20,683 nt of DNA. It comes from a virus. Within the stretch, counting starts at the first letter, position 1, and each line of letters opens with the position of its first letter. Where the stretch lies: the IMG/VR virus record IMGVR_UViG_3300042673_000046, positions 1 through 20,683 of that record. The stretch is one strand, 5' to 3'. The notes beneath the pieces were generated by a model. That model saw only the letters and a program-made list of their open reading frames with translations. It did no database searches and was not told the origin of the DNA. The translations under genes were made by a program, and so were the position numbers. Shown piece by piece: positions 1-9,298 of this stretch.

Positions 1-3000
1 CAGCTGATGTGCCAATTTCAAAAGAAAGCGTTGGAGTTCCTGCAATTATTTCACTTTGATAATTTAATGAAACTTGGCTGCTACCCAATACAGTTCCATA
101 GTCAAATACTTCAACATAAGAACCAGAGCCATTATTAGGTTGAATAAATATAGGATAAGTTGCATCTATTTGTGCTTGTGGGTTAGCCCATGAACGAGAT
201 GTAAAATGAGTAGTCCATGTTTCTGTAGTATTTACAGGAAGAAGCAAACCTGCTCCATCATTAATGGCAGATGATTTAGTGCCGCTAAATGTACTGAAGT
301 ATTGTGCATTAAATACAAAATCAGGTGGCTGTGAAACTTGGCATGTAATGCTCACTGGAGATGATAAGTTATCGTCTGTATCACGTACAAGTAACCAATA
401 AGTATATGTGCCACCACTTAACTCTAGTATTGATGTAAACGTACCATTCTTATATCCAATTTCTTCAGCAGTTGCATAAACATCACCTTTCTTAATTAAT
501 ATATCTTGAATAGGTAATGAAGTCTTAGTTGGTAAATTCCAATATAACAATACATTGTTATCTACAATTTGAGTTCTTATCGTTGATATATCTATTGGGT
601 TTGGAGCAACTTTTGTTGCTGTAATCGCCAATGGATTTGATTCGCCATTTAAGAAATCAATAGTGTAAACATTGAATACTTTATCTCCAAGCCAATTAGC
701 AGGTAGCGTTATTGTGCTTGATTTTGTGTAAATTACATCAGTGTCATAAGTAATTTTATATTGATTTAAACCAAACAGAGGAGATACATCACTCCAATCA
801 AGCGTAACTGTAGCATTGGTTAAGCTAGTGTCAGCATAAGTATAAGATGGAATGTGCATCCCTGGAGCAACTGGAATAGCCCTAGTATAGTTTATTGCCA
901 ATGAAGTTGCTGAATACTTATTATCGGTGTCAAAAGAACGCACATACCATGTGTTTTCGCCTAAAACTGGTATTACAGAAAAGTTTAGTGCATTACCTTT
1001 AAACAAGAATCCTGTTGATCCCCAGGCTGTATCTGTATTTCTTAGCTCATATCCTGCAATTGGCAATGTTGTTCTAACTGAAGCTGACCATGATAACTGC
1101 AAAGCGTTATTTATTATTGAAGTTGAACTAAATAGTGGTGCGCTTGGTATTACTTTTGTTACGACAACAGATGTTGCTGCTGATTGTTTATTTTGTTTAT
1201 CAACAACAGTTACAGTAAATGTTCTTGCGCCAACCCAATCAACAGGAACAGTAAATGATGATGTTCTTGCTGTTACAGTAGTTGAGTTATAACCAATAAT
1301 GTAATGGCTTAATCCAAACTGAGGAGCAACATCTGTCCAAGATAGAGTTAAATCAGTGGTAGTTAATGAAGTGTCTAAGAAACTATAATTAACTACAGAT
1401 ACCGCAGGAACTATAGATGGAGTAAATTGAACTAATGCCGCATTGACACTATACAAATCAATAATATCAAGAGCTTTAACAAAGTAATCTTGAGTAATTC
1501 CAATTGGGCCTGGATTTAATAAAAATTCAGACGATGTTCCTCGATATAAATAATTATTATCGCCCCATCCTGAGTCAGTTATTCTAGCTTCATAACCCCA
1601 TAAGTCTAACTCAGCATTGTCATTCCAAGACAACTGTAGTTTATCTCCACTTACTGTGGCAATCAAACCAGTAACGTCTGCTGGAGGATTAGTTTTTCCT
1701 ATGACAGTATGATTATCAGCATAAGCCCAAGGGCCAGCTCTACCATCATCTGTAACGTATCTAACTCTAATTCTGTATTCTGAGCCTTCTTCTACATCTG
1801 AGAAGTAAATACAACCATCTCTAATATCAGATGATTGAGCTGTTTGCCATATCAATGATGTATCGCCAGAAAAGTCAATTTGTCCTTCAATGTATTTTGC
1901 AATAGAAGGCAATGTCGCAGGGTTACTAAATGATAATTTTATTCTGTAAAGAAATTGATTTGGAGCTGGGCGCAACATAACCGTTTCATCACTAATTATT
2001 GCAGTAATTACTGGCGCAACTGTAATCTTATCTTTCATCAATAATGGTGGAAGCGTTAATTGACTGTCAAATGCAGGTATTGGCTCTAAGTCACTATTGT
2101 AGATAGCAGGTGAATAATCAACCAAGGTTAAAAGAGCTGATAAGTTATTTGATGGCTCAATGCTTTGAACAATCAAATCAACTGAATCGCTACTTAATGC
2201 GCCAAACATAAATAGGTTATTTACAGCACCTTGGGTTGATGTAATTGAACTGGTTAATGTAATGGTGTCGTAATACCCATCTAAAGGCTTAGAGGCTACC
2301 GTACGTGTGATGCTAGACCCATCTTCTAAACGAATACGAATGGTGTAAGTAACACCAGCATCCATTGGCATAGTTTCATCAAGGCGGATAGATGTGCCTG
2401 AAATAAACTCTGCAATACGGCCAGTGCCTAATCCCCACATAGGTACGTCATGGCTAACTTTAACCAAGTCACCACGAGTACAGATTAAGTTCTCAATATC
2501 CGCGTTAAGCGTATAAGTTTCTGGGCGAAGTTTAATCTGTGCAAAATGAAAACGAGCATGTTTGAAAATTGCTGTGCGTGACGTTACGCCAGGGAATTGT
2601 ATTTGCTCAAATAATGTGGCATTTGTTTCATTGTAGCCATCGTTATAAACAATATACTCATCAGGCTGATAACCTTGGTCTGCATTTTTAAATGGAATTC
2701 TAAATGCGTGAGGCAACTTAGGTAATGCTTTAGTGGATTCAAATCCCCATGAGTTATGCGGTGTAAAATATTGAGCAGTTACAGTGCGTGGTTTATCTGT
2801 AACAACTGTCCATTTACCATCTATTAATGTTGGAGATGAACGACCTGCTGCACATATATCACGAAGCACATCTAAAAGACTTTGTTGGTCTGCTACGATA
2901 GAATCAAATATAAATTCATTTGTAGCACAATACTCATGCCAAGTTGCAATTGCGGTTAAGTCTAATTGCGCGTCTGTAACAGCCTGGGCATTAGCAGGAT

Positions 3001-5251
3001 GTTGCAATACATACCTAAACAATGATGCAGGATTGCGCGTAGGTCGAAGAACCCATGTTGTAGTTGCAGAATCCCAGTCTAAGCAAACTGAGATTACTGT
3101 CGCTGAAATGCCTTCTAGCGTTTGATTAATTTGGTCAGTTGCTTTAAATTTTAAAGCAGTCATAGCCATAGGCTTAGGTGGATTAACTGGTCTTGATGCA
3201 CCGTAGGCTGTAACTGAAGTTAAAATAGACATACTCATGCGCTGATACTTAATACCACCAGCAACGTATTCGTCAGTAGTAGGCGTATTTCTACGAATTC
3301 TTACTTCATACTTACCTTTTGGCACTATGAATGGCACATTGTAACTAAACGCATCTTTGCGTTTAACAAAGTCAGTTCCAGAAACACCAATACGAATTGT
3401 TGTATCCCTTCCTGTTCTACTAATGCTACCAACACCAATAGTTGCTGTAGTTTGTTTTACTACTGGCGTTGCGTAATAAGCCATGCCATAGTTATTATTA
3501 TCTGATGCTGTCTGAGTAGTTAAATTTAAACCACTGTATGTAGCTGGCATTGAACTGCGTCTATCTACTGTGCTAAATATTTTAGAGCCGTGCATACAAA
3601 TTCTATATAGCTCTATTTCATTTGTAGGAATAGTTGGATATAAAGTATATGTTGTATCTAAATTTCTTGTAGTGTTCTTTAATTTAGCAAGCATTGAAGC
3701 ACTTGGATTAGCTGTTGATGTATCTGAGTAACTACCATAACGCACAATAAGTTTATTAAACTTATCAACAGTCAAAAACGCCCATCTATAAACTGGTGTT
3801 GGAGTTGTTTGAAATCCTGAAGGAGTGCTGCCAAAAAATGCACCATCAAGAGTGACGGTTGATTCTTTAAATACATATTCAAGACCACCCCAAGGCTCTA
3901 ATGGAGCCAATGTATCATTATCTAATTGACGAACTTGTACATCAGCAGTAAACAATTCTTCCTTAATATTACCCGCACCCTTTCCATCCATTTGCAATAA
4001 TCTTAAGCCTCTTGGGAAATGCAAGTTCACACTAATAGAAGTGCATAATTCATTTACTACTTTTTCATACCAATATGATTCGGCCATCTCAACATTGACG
4101 GCTAATTGCTCAACGTCATTTGGATATATTGAATTAAAGTATGAGTAATTTTCACTTAAATCTTGAAAGCCACTAATAGTAGCTTGGTCTAATTCTTCAA
4201 GCGTATTAATGTCAGTTGACCCAATACGCATGTCAGATATTTGCAATGGGCCATAACCCCAAACCAATAACATTCTTAAGTAAGATGTATCTGTATTTGA
4301 TTCAGCGTATATCTGTGCGCCCAACAATCCTGTAAAGCGCATTTGACCCAATACAACAGGGATAGCACCGTATTGAGATGCTTGGTTGCTACCGCCTTGT
4401 AATAAGTTCTGAGCAAGGGCTGTGCCAGGAGATTCTGGCTGAGTTGGCATCCTAACTGGAAATATGGCATTTAATAATAAACTACCAACTACAGTAATAC
4501 CTGCTTGAACAGCCGTAGCAGTCCATCCTGATAATGCCAATGCTTCAGGGCCAACAATATAAGCCGCAGCCACTACAATCGCAATGGTTAATATCATTTT
4601 CAATACGCCACCTTCAGCAACGGCTCGGTATTGAATAACATCACCTGGCAATGGAACAATATGCCATTCTTCTTGTGGAACTAATTTGCCATTAACAAAT
4701 ATAACTGGCAATACATCGTATTCTTCAGCTACAGGATACTGAGCTTTAATATATTCAATAATTTCTGCAACAGAAGAATCTGCTGGAACCTGACCATCAA
4801 TGCGCTCAGTCTTTAACGGATGTGGTTTAATGGCAAGCGTTAAATCGCCTACGTTTACTTTTTCAACGTAACGATAGAAACCTTCAACGCGATGCTTCCA
4901 TATTCCAGTGTCAAAACGCTCAATGGTGGTGTCTGTATGCTCGCTGACGTGAATAAATTGATTGGGTGATACTACGACCCCAACGTGCATAAATAAACCG
5001 TTTACACGAAGCAGGGCAACGTCACCAATGGTAGGAGTTTCAACTTTTTCCCAACCTTCTTTACCCAAGGCAATAAGTTGTTCTATTTTAGTTTGCTGCT
5101 CTGCCTCGTATTCCTCAGCAAACGATGGAAGATCAATATTGTATTGTTCTTTGTAAATTAGCTTAACTAAACCCCAGCAATCAATGCCGTCTTTGTCACG
5201 GCCTTTCTTTAGGTACTTAAGACTAATGTAATCATTCCACCATGTTTTCAT
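1..5251 (-). CDS. Giant fused tail-tip protein: NlpC/P60 + gpI-like + gpJ-like + FN3 repeats (C-terminus beyond window)
   Basis: One uninterrupted frame of 1750 codons from the ATG at 5251 to the left edge; I checked every codon for stops. (a) Residues 1-130: NlpC/P60 endopeptidase with Cys25 (DGIDCWGLV), His89 (MHVGVVV) and His101 (FIHVSEH), spaced as in NlpC. It should cut peptidoglycan at DNA entry. (b) About 138-210: gpI-like, probably ubiquitin-like domain, IKPHPLKTERIDG to DVIQYRAV. (c) Hydrophobic helices at about 216-233 and 245-264. (d) From about 275: gpJ-like tip body opening with GGSNQASQYGAIPVVLGQM. (e) From about 1189: FN3-like domains in an A-B-A-B order, then a fifth at about 1548-1637. 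(f) About 1640-1750: beta domain with HFTSRSWANPQAQID, probably receptor side. In lambda K, I and J are separate genes. Start overlaps the DUF1833 stop (TAATG). Confidence 0.93.
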   Translation of the reverse strand, partial: MKTWWNDYISLKYLKKGRDKDGIDCWGLVKLIYKEQYNIDLPSFAEEYEAEQQTKIEQLIALGKEGWEKVETPTIGDVALLRVNGLFMHVGVVVSPNQFIHVSEHTDTTIERFDTGIWKHRVEGFYRYVEKVNVGDLTLAIKPHPLKTERIDGQVPADSSVAEIIEYIKAQYPVAEEYDVLPVIFVNGKLVPQEEWHIVPLPGDVIQYRAVAEGGVLKMILTIAIVVAAAYIVGPEALALSGWTATAVQAGITVVGSLLLNAIFPVRMPTQPESPGTALAQNLLQGGSNQASQYGAIPVVLGQMRFTGLLGAQIYAESNTDTSYLRMLLVWGYGPLQISDMRIGSTDINTLEELDQATISGFQDLSENYSYFNSIYPNDVEQLAVNVEMAESYWYEKVVNELCTSISVNLHFPRGLRLLQMDGKGAGNIKEELFTADVQVRQLDNDTLAPLEPWGGLEYVFKESTVTLDGAFFGSTPSGFQTTPTPVYRWAFLTVDKFNKLIVRYGSYSDTSTANPSASMLAKLKNTTRNLDTTYTLYPTIPTNEIELYRICMHGSKIFSTVDRRSSMPATYSGLNLTTQTASDNNNYGMAYYATPVVKQTTATIGVGSISRTGRDTTIRIGVSGTDFVKRKDAFSYNVPFIVPKGKYEVRIRRNTPTTDEYVAGGIKYQRMSMSILTSVTAYGASRPVNPPKPMAMTALKFKATDQINQTLEGISATVISVCLDWDSATTTWVLRPTRNPASLFRYVLQHPANAQAVTDAQLDLTAIATWHEYCATNEFIFDSIVADQQSLLDVLRDICAAGRSSPTLIDGKWTVVTDKPRTVTAQYFTPHNSWGFESTKALPKLPHAFRIPFKNADQGYQPDEYIVYNDGYNETNATLFEQIQFPGVTSRTAIFKHARFHFAQIKLRPETYTLNADIENLICTRGDLVKVSHDVPMWGLGTGRIAEFISGTSIRLDETMPMDAGVTYTIRIRLEDGSSITRTVASKPLDGYYDTITLTSSITSTQGAVNNLFMFGALSSDSVDLIVQSIEPSNNLSALLTLVDYSPAIYNSDLEPIPAFDSQLTLPPLLMKDKITVAPVITAIISDETVMLRPAPNQFLYRIKLSFSNPATLPSIAKYIEGQIDFSGDTSLIWQTAQSSDIRDGCIYFSDVEEGSEYRIRVRYVTDDGRAGPWAYADNHTVIGKTNPPADVTGLIATVSGDKLQLSWNDNAELDLWGYEARITDSGWGDNNYLYRGTSSEFLLNPGPIGITQDYFVKALDIIDLYSVNAALVQFTPSIVPAVSVVNYSFLDTSLTTTDLTLSWTDVAPQFGLSHYIIGYNSTTVTARTSSFTVPVDWVGARTFTVTVVDKQNKQSAATSVVVTKVIPSAPLFSSTSIINNALQLSWSASVRTTLPIAGYELRNTDTAWGSTGFLFKGNALNFSVIPVLGENTWYVRSFDTDNKYSATSLAINYTRAIPVAPGMHIPSYTYADTSLTNATVTLDWSDVSPLFGLNQYKITYDTDVIYTKSSTITLPANWLGDKVFNVYTIDFLNGESNPLAITATKVAPNPIDISTIRTQIVDNNVLLYWNLPTKTSLPIQDILIKKGDVYATAEEIGYKNGTFTSILELSGGTYTYWLLVRDTDDNLSSPVSITCQVSQPPDFVFNAQYFSTFSGTKSSAINDGAGLLLPVNTTETWTTHFTSRSWANPQAQIDATYPIFIQPNNGSGSYVEVFDYGTVLGSSQVSLNYQSEIIAGTPTLSFEIGTSA
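611..1687 (-). repeat. Tandem duplicated FN3-like domain pair (A-B-A-B) in the tail-tip gene
   Basis: Unit 1 is A1 (1687-1421) plus B1 (1420-1148); unit 2 is A2 (1147-881) plus B2 (880-611). A domains share LQLSW..., GYE.R.TD..WG and L.KG/YRG; B domains share DTSLT...LSW/LDWxDVxPxFGL and WxG/LGxxxFxVxxxD. Matching residues are 178-180 apart (Leu1205/Leu1383 in A, Tyr1289/Tyr1469 in B), so the unit is about 540 bp. Protein-level similarity is clear; DNA-level identity is low, so the duplication is old. Confidence 0.8.
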
Positions 5252-5766
5252 TAATATAATCCTGGGAAATAAGACGGTGTAAAAGTATGGGCAGGGAACG
5301 GTTCAATTGCTAAAGATTCTACATTCAAATCTGCCACTATGCTATTAGCATTATACGTTATTCCGCTCATTAAAAACCCTGGGAATGAAATTTCTAATAC
5401 ATTCGGTGTTCTAGTTAATACCAATTCTATGTTTACATTCAATGCGGTAGTAGCCAGCCGTATTGTTGGTGTAAGGTATCTAGTTACATCGTTTAAAGTG
5501 ATTTGGCATCGAGGCGCTGCGTCAGCTTCTTCTGAAGGCAATGTAATTTGAAACGGCAAGAATACATAATCATTGCCACGGCTTTTAATTCCATAAACAA
5601 CATCATCGTCTGTAGAGCTAAGACGCTCTGTATAGTTATCAGCCAATCTAATTGGAGTAGTAATTCCTGCTCCAGTGATGGTTAATAATACCGCCAGGGT
5701 ATCATCACCATCAGGGCTAAACATAGCCTTTAATGCAGCTGGTGAAAATGAACTTAATCTACTCAT
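5251..5766 (-). CDS. DUF1833 distal tail protein (gpL-like)
   Basis: 171 aa. The DUF1833 family pattern is seen: a start with LSSFSPAALKAMFSPDGDDT, LAVLLTITGAG, IRLADNYTERLSS near residue 40, YVFLPFQITLPSEEADAAPR, CQITLNDVTRYL, and a final beta segment with VLEISFPGFLMSGI...NVESLAIEPFPAHTFTPSYFPGLY. Members take the place of lambda gpL between gpM-like and NlpC/P60 tip proteins. It lacks the cysteine cluster of gpL. The start overlaps the gpM stop by ATGA, and the stop overlaps the start of the tip protein (TAATG). Confidence 0.87.
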   Translation of the reverse strand: MSRLSSFSPAALKAMFSPDGDDTLAVLLTITGAGITTPIRLADNYTERLSSTDDDVVYGIKSRGNDYVFLPFQITLPSEEADAAPRCQITLNDVTRYLTPTIRLATTALNVNIELVLTRTPNVLEISFPGFLMSGITYNANSIVADLNVESLAIEPFPAHTFTPSYFPGLY

Positions 5767-6128
5767 GGCATTTGCTCTATTGAAAATGAAATTCTATATA
5801 GATTAGGAGCAAAATAAGAAACCCCAAAATACTTTCCGTCTGATGATGGAACAAATCTAGCTTCAATAGTTGTTTGAGTTCTAGGATGTGGAAAATCAAA
5901 CCTAGCTGTACCTCTTAATGTAGTATTGATAAATGTTTCTAATGTGGCTATTTGAGAGTCATCCATTATCATATCAACGGTAAACTGACTAGGCTTCTGA
6001 CCTCTATAGCGCATCTTGGCTGGCCCAGCATCCATAGGGCTTGCCAATACAAGAACGCCTGATGATTCAGAATAGCCTTGAGAGTCAATGCCTGTTGGTA
6101 ATGTTGGAGGCCAGGTGTATGTTGCCAT
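5763..6128 (-). CDS. Minor tail protein, gpM-like
   Basis: 121 aa. It begins MATYTWPPTLPTGIDSQGYS, then MDAGPAKMRYRGQKPSQFTV, a helix with QIATLETFINTTLRG, then FDFPHPRTQTTIEARF. Short beta-rich proteins with the MDAGPAKxR ... F-x-P-H-P-R pattern lie just after the tape measure in many lambdoid siphophages and are built into the distal tail, as gpM is. Assignment to gpM is by position and general pattern, so moderate. AGGAAG, inside the end of the tape measure gene, is the ribosome site. ATGA overlap with the next gene. Confidence 0.82.
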   Translation of the reverse strand: MATYTWPPTLPTGIDSQGYSESSGVLVLASPMDAGPAKMRYRGQKPSQFTVDMIMDDSQIATLETFINTTLRGTARFDFPHPRTQTTIEARFVPSSDGKYFGVSYFAPNLYRISFSIEQMP

Positions 6129-6130
6129 AA

Positions 6131-8878
6131 TTATCTTCCTACTAATGTTGGTTTTGCATTAAATGTATTGCGTATTGCAGAGTTAGCGCCAGAGCCATTA
6201 CGTCTAATTTCACCAGCAACCATGTCACCAATTGTAACCTCAATCTTACGGTTTCCACGGCTATCTATTGTTTCATTTGCAGAGGCTTGTGCTGAACTGT
6301 TGTTATTGATTACAACAGATACATTAGAACCCATTTTGCTTGGCGGAACAATAGTTCCTGTAGCTTGTGGAACAAACATTTCTGCACCACGCTCACCAAC
6401 CAAATAACTTTGATTAGGATTAACAGGGCCACCAGCTGCTCTGCCGCCACCTGAACTCATATTATAATATGTATCAAACGGAACATCAGGGCCTACTCCG
6501 CCATTACCTCCAAGTATATTAGTGAAGAAATCAGCAATTCCGCCACCGCCACCTAACGCATTACTTATAGAATTAAACAATGGCTCAGTTATGCTTTTTT
6601 GAATACTCAAACGCAACAAGTCTGTCAGTATTGAGTTAATCATATCTGAGAAACTTGTTTTAGTATCAGTAAAGAAGTCAGTCATTGCTTGAGCTGAGTT
6701 TCTAGCAAAGCCATCGTAGATACGTTCAAGCTCTTTAACCATTGACGCTTCTTCTTTTAAAGACTCTTTATTTTCTTTATCTGATTCTTTTTTAAGTCGA
6801 TCTAGTTCTTCTTTTTTAGCAGTTAATTCAACCAAACGCATACGAGCAGCAATCTCAGCATTTAAGGCATCAACATTCTCACCTTTTGCTTCCATCAATA
6901 TTTTACGCTCTGTTAGGCGTGACAGGTTGGTCGCTTCAATGGCGGCTTCTGTTTTACCGTAAGTATCAATCTCAATAATTAGTTTTGCTATTTTGTCATC
7001 AATAGTTTTTTGAGTTTCAATCTGAACCTTGTTTACTTCATCCATTTTTTCTTTTAATAAAGTTTGGATGTTGGCAGAACGCTCTACCAATAGATCTTCA
7101 GCTCTTAACTCATCTTGTAATTCTTTTAATGTCTTAGCCTGGTCTTTTTTAGCTTTAGTTGCCTCTTTAGTAGCGCCAGTAGCTTTGTCGTATTTTTCTT
7201 TTAATATCTCTAACTTAGCAATAACTTCAGAATCAGGCAATCCAGCTTTTTTACCTTCAACCATTATGGTTGTCATATCTCGGCTATAAGCAATAGCCAA
7301 TTCTTTTTGAGTAACAAGTTTTTCGCTTAATTTCGTGTATTCTTCAGAAACTTTAACTATGCCACCTTTTTCAATATCAGCTGCTTGAGCAATAGAAAAT
7401 TTTAATTTTTCTATCCTATCAAAACTAATAATTGATTTTTGAGTTAATTCTTCTAACTCTGCTTTATTGCTTGTAACACCGCCAAATAATGTAGAAGAAT
7501 AACCAGCTTTTTTTACTGCATCAATTTTTGCCAAGATAGCTTTTAATTGTTTTTCTTCTTCAATTAATTGGCTTTTTGATGATCCTTGCTTATCATCAAG
7601 AGCAATACCTTGTGCTTTTAATTTGTTTTGACGTTCATACTCCTCATTTATTTCTTTCATTATAGGAGTAAGGCCACGAGCTTTATCAATCCAATTAAGG
7701 ATAGTATCGCCAAATAATAGGAACCCTGTAATTGCAATACCAATCGGGCCGCCTAATGCCGCAACAGCAACTTTAAATCCTGTTAGCGCCCTTGCTGCCA
7801 ATGTAGAGCTTGCTGCAACGGCATTATTTAAGACAACTTGTTCACGCATAGCTACTGAATTAGCAGCTGCCCAAGCTGTTGTTGCCCTGGCATTATTAGC
7901 CAATGCTGCTGTTGAAGCTGCTTCAGCCAATGCTTTTTCTTTTAATAATAAATTCTCTTTGACGATTTCAATCTGACGAACTTGACTTGCACGAATAGAA
8001 GCATTTATACCTATAACAAATTTACCTAATTGCGCTCCAACCGCTACTAATGCAGCATTGGCAAGTAGGCTTAAGTTATCAGCTAACAATAATATTGTTT
8101 GGCTTATTTTTTTAGAAATGCCATCAGCCTTATCTGCTTCACCGATAAACAATGTAAAGTTATTTTTAAGAACTGTAATGGCACTAGAGATGGTACCAAC
8201 AGACCTAACTTGCTCTTGAAGTCCAGCTAGGTAAGCAGGATCAGTTAATGCCTTGGCAAGCACCTCAGCAGTCAACTCACCTTGTGTTGACATGTTTTTA
8301 AGTTCGCCATAAGTCACATTCAATGACTTGGCCAACTGCCTCATTATCATTGGGGCGCCTTCAGATACGGCTAAGAACTCTTGGCCGTTTATCTTGCCTG
8401 AACCAAATGATTGAGAAAGTTGCAACATGACAGAGTTCGTTTCTTGAACCGTTGCATTTGAAACACGTAAGCTCAACGCAACTGATTCAGTAATCATCCC
8501 AATTTCTTTTTGAGATGTACCAAAATCGCGCAAGTTGTTTGTTAGACGTGAGTAAAGAATACCAATGGAGCCAATGTCAGATTGGGATTCACGAGAAATC
8601 CTAACTACATCTCGGTAGGCTATGTTGTATTTATCAAGGTTTTTTGTAGCTAATTGAAGTTGAGCATCAAACTTTTTATACTCATCGGCTGTTTTTAATA
8701 TGGTAGCCACTCCGAAAGCACCAGCAAGTCCGCTAAATGCGTTTTTAGCCATTGTAACGGACTTGTCGATGTTCCGCATTGCGGTATCAACACTTTTATT
8801 TGCCTTATTCATGTCTGCTTGCAGACGCGCTATATCAGCAAATAATTTAATCTCAATTGAACCAGCAGAAAGAGCCAT
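6131..8878 (-). CDS. Tape measure protein
   Basis: 915 aa, setting a tail roughly 130-140 nm long if the usual ~1.5 Å per residue rule holds. The N-terminal domain (about 1-240) fits the tape measure N-terminal family: FADIARLQADMNKANKSVD, then YSRLTNNLRDFGTSQKEIG, GKINGQEFLAVSEGAPMIMR and MSTQGELTAEVLAKAL. Hydrophobic segments lie at about 262-290 and 364-388 (GPIGIAITGFLLFG), probably the membrane-inserting part. Long charged coiled coils span about 400-720. The C-terminal part has the lambda-H-type block DMINSILTDLLRLSIQKSI, a poly-Gly stretch, and GERGAEMFVPQATGTIVPP. GAGGT lies before the ATG at 8878. The position just after G-T confirms the call. Confidence 0.95.
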   Translation of the reverse strand: MALSAGSIEIKLFADIARLQADMNKANKSVDTAMRNIDKSVTMAKNAFSGLAGAFGVATILKTADEYKKFDAQLQLATKNLDKYNIAYRDVVRISRESQSDIGSIGILYSRLTNNLRDFGTSQKEIGMITESVALSLRVSNATVQETNSVMLQLSQSFGSGKINGQEFLAVSEGAPMIMRQLAKSLNVTYGELKNMSTQGELTAEVLAKALTDPAYLAGLQEQVRSVGTISSAITVLKNNFTLFIGEADKADGISKKISQTILLLADNLSLLANAALVAVGAQLGKFVIGINASIRASQVRQIEIVKENLLLKEKALAEAASTAALANNARATTAWAAANSVAMREQVVLNNAVAASSTLAARALTGFKVAVAALGGPIGIAITGFLLFGDTILNWIDKARGLTPIMKEINEEYERQNKLKAQGIALDDKQGSSKSQLIEEEKQLKAILAKIDAVKKAGYSSTLFGGVTSNKAELEELTQKSIISFDRIEKLKFSIAQAADIEKGGIVKVSEEYTKLSEKLVTQKELAIAYSRDMTTIMVEGKKAGLPDSEVIAKLEILKEKYDKATGATKEATKAKKDQAKTLKELQDELRAEDLLVERSANIQTLLKEKMDEVNKVQIETQKTIDDKIAKLIIEIDTYGKTEAAIEATNLSRLTERKILMEAKGENVDALNAEIAARMRLVELTAKKEELDRLKKESDKENKESLKEEASMVKELERIYDGFARNSAQAMTDFFTDTKTSFSDMINSILTDLLRLSIQKSITEPLFNSISNALGGGGGIADFFTNILGGNGGVGPDVPFDTYYNMSSGGGRAAGGPVNPNQSYLVGERGAEMFVPQATGTIVPPSKMGSNVSVVINNNSSAQASANETIDSRGNRKIEVTIGDMVAGEIRRNGSGANSAIRNTFNAKPTLVGR

Positions 8879-8887
8879 AATGAACCT

Positions 8888-9298
8888 CTAGCGTAAAATA
8901 CCTTTAATATGTTGAGCCAACTTAGATTGGTCTTGCTCAACCACTTTGCCTGGGGGTGGGCAGTCTATCTTGCTAGATAAATGCACTTGTTCAACATATA
9001 CCGCAGAGGCTTTCCTTATTATACTTAATTCCCAAGGCTTTAGGGTAAATCCATTTTGCTCTTGCCATGATGCTAACTCTTGCCAACTTAATGGTGCTTG
9101 CCCCATCCCTGTGTTGATACAAGCACCAGCGTTCATTAAGTAGTCAAACAAATATCTACAAGTTAAGTCTGGCCACATTATTTCTGCACCAGATTCTTCG
9201 TACTGTTCTATTCTACTTAGTTCCTGCTTATCAGGTATCGTGTATAGCCATACATAATACCTGACAAATGTTATTACTTCGTTGGCAAGCTCGGCATA
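8888..9298 (-). CDS. gpT-like part of the G-T tail assembly chaperone (made by -1 frameshift)
   Basis: 136 codons following the slip site. Together with 128 codons of G this gives a 264-aa G-T fusion (lambda GT: 279 aa). The part before the first ATG (9178) is clearly coding: VRYYVWLYTIPDKQEL and QYEESGAEI run without a break into MWPDLTCRYLFDYLMNAG. So the ATG at 9178 is internal and a 96-aa stand-alone product is not the natural reading. Other blocks are APLSWQELASWQEQ and LKPWELSIIRKASAVYV. In lambda the T part binds the tail tube subunit while G binds the tape measure. The ORF ends ten bases before the tape measure start. Confidence 0.88.
   Translation of the reverse strand, partial: YAELANEVITFVRYYVWLYTIPDKQELSRIEQYEESGAEIMWPDLTCRYLFDYLMNAGACINTGMGQAPLSWQELASWQEQNGFTLKPWELSIIRKASAVYVEQVHLSSKIDCPPPGKVVEQDQSKLAQHIKGILR

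Noticed and set aside
927-3125. Open frames on the plus strand at 927-1292 (121 aa) and 2784-3125 (113 aa)
   Set aside because: Both lie fully opposite the continuous minus-strand tip gene, whose domains are recognisable; the plus frames have no family-like pattern.
4276-4470. 64-aa minus-strand open frame within the tip gene
   Set aside because: It is in another frame than the NlpC/P60-gpI-gpJ reading, which runs through it without a stop; no ribosome site.
8888-9178. Independent 96-aa gene starting at the ATG 9178
   Set aside because: Family-like coding sequence continues 40 codons upstream in the same frame to the slip site, so this is the T part of a G-T fusion. An internal start cannot be fully excluded.
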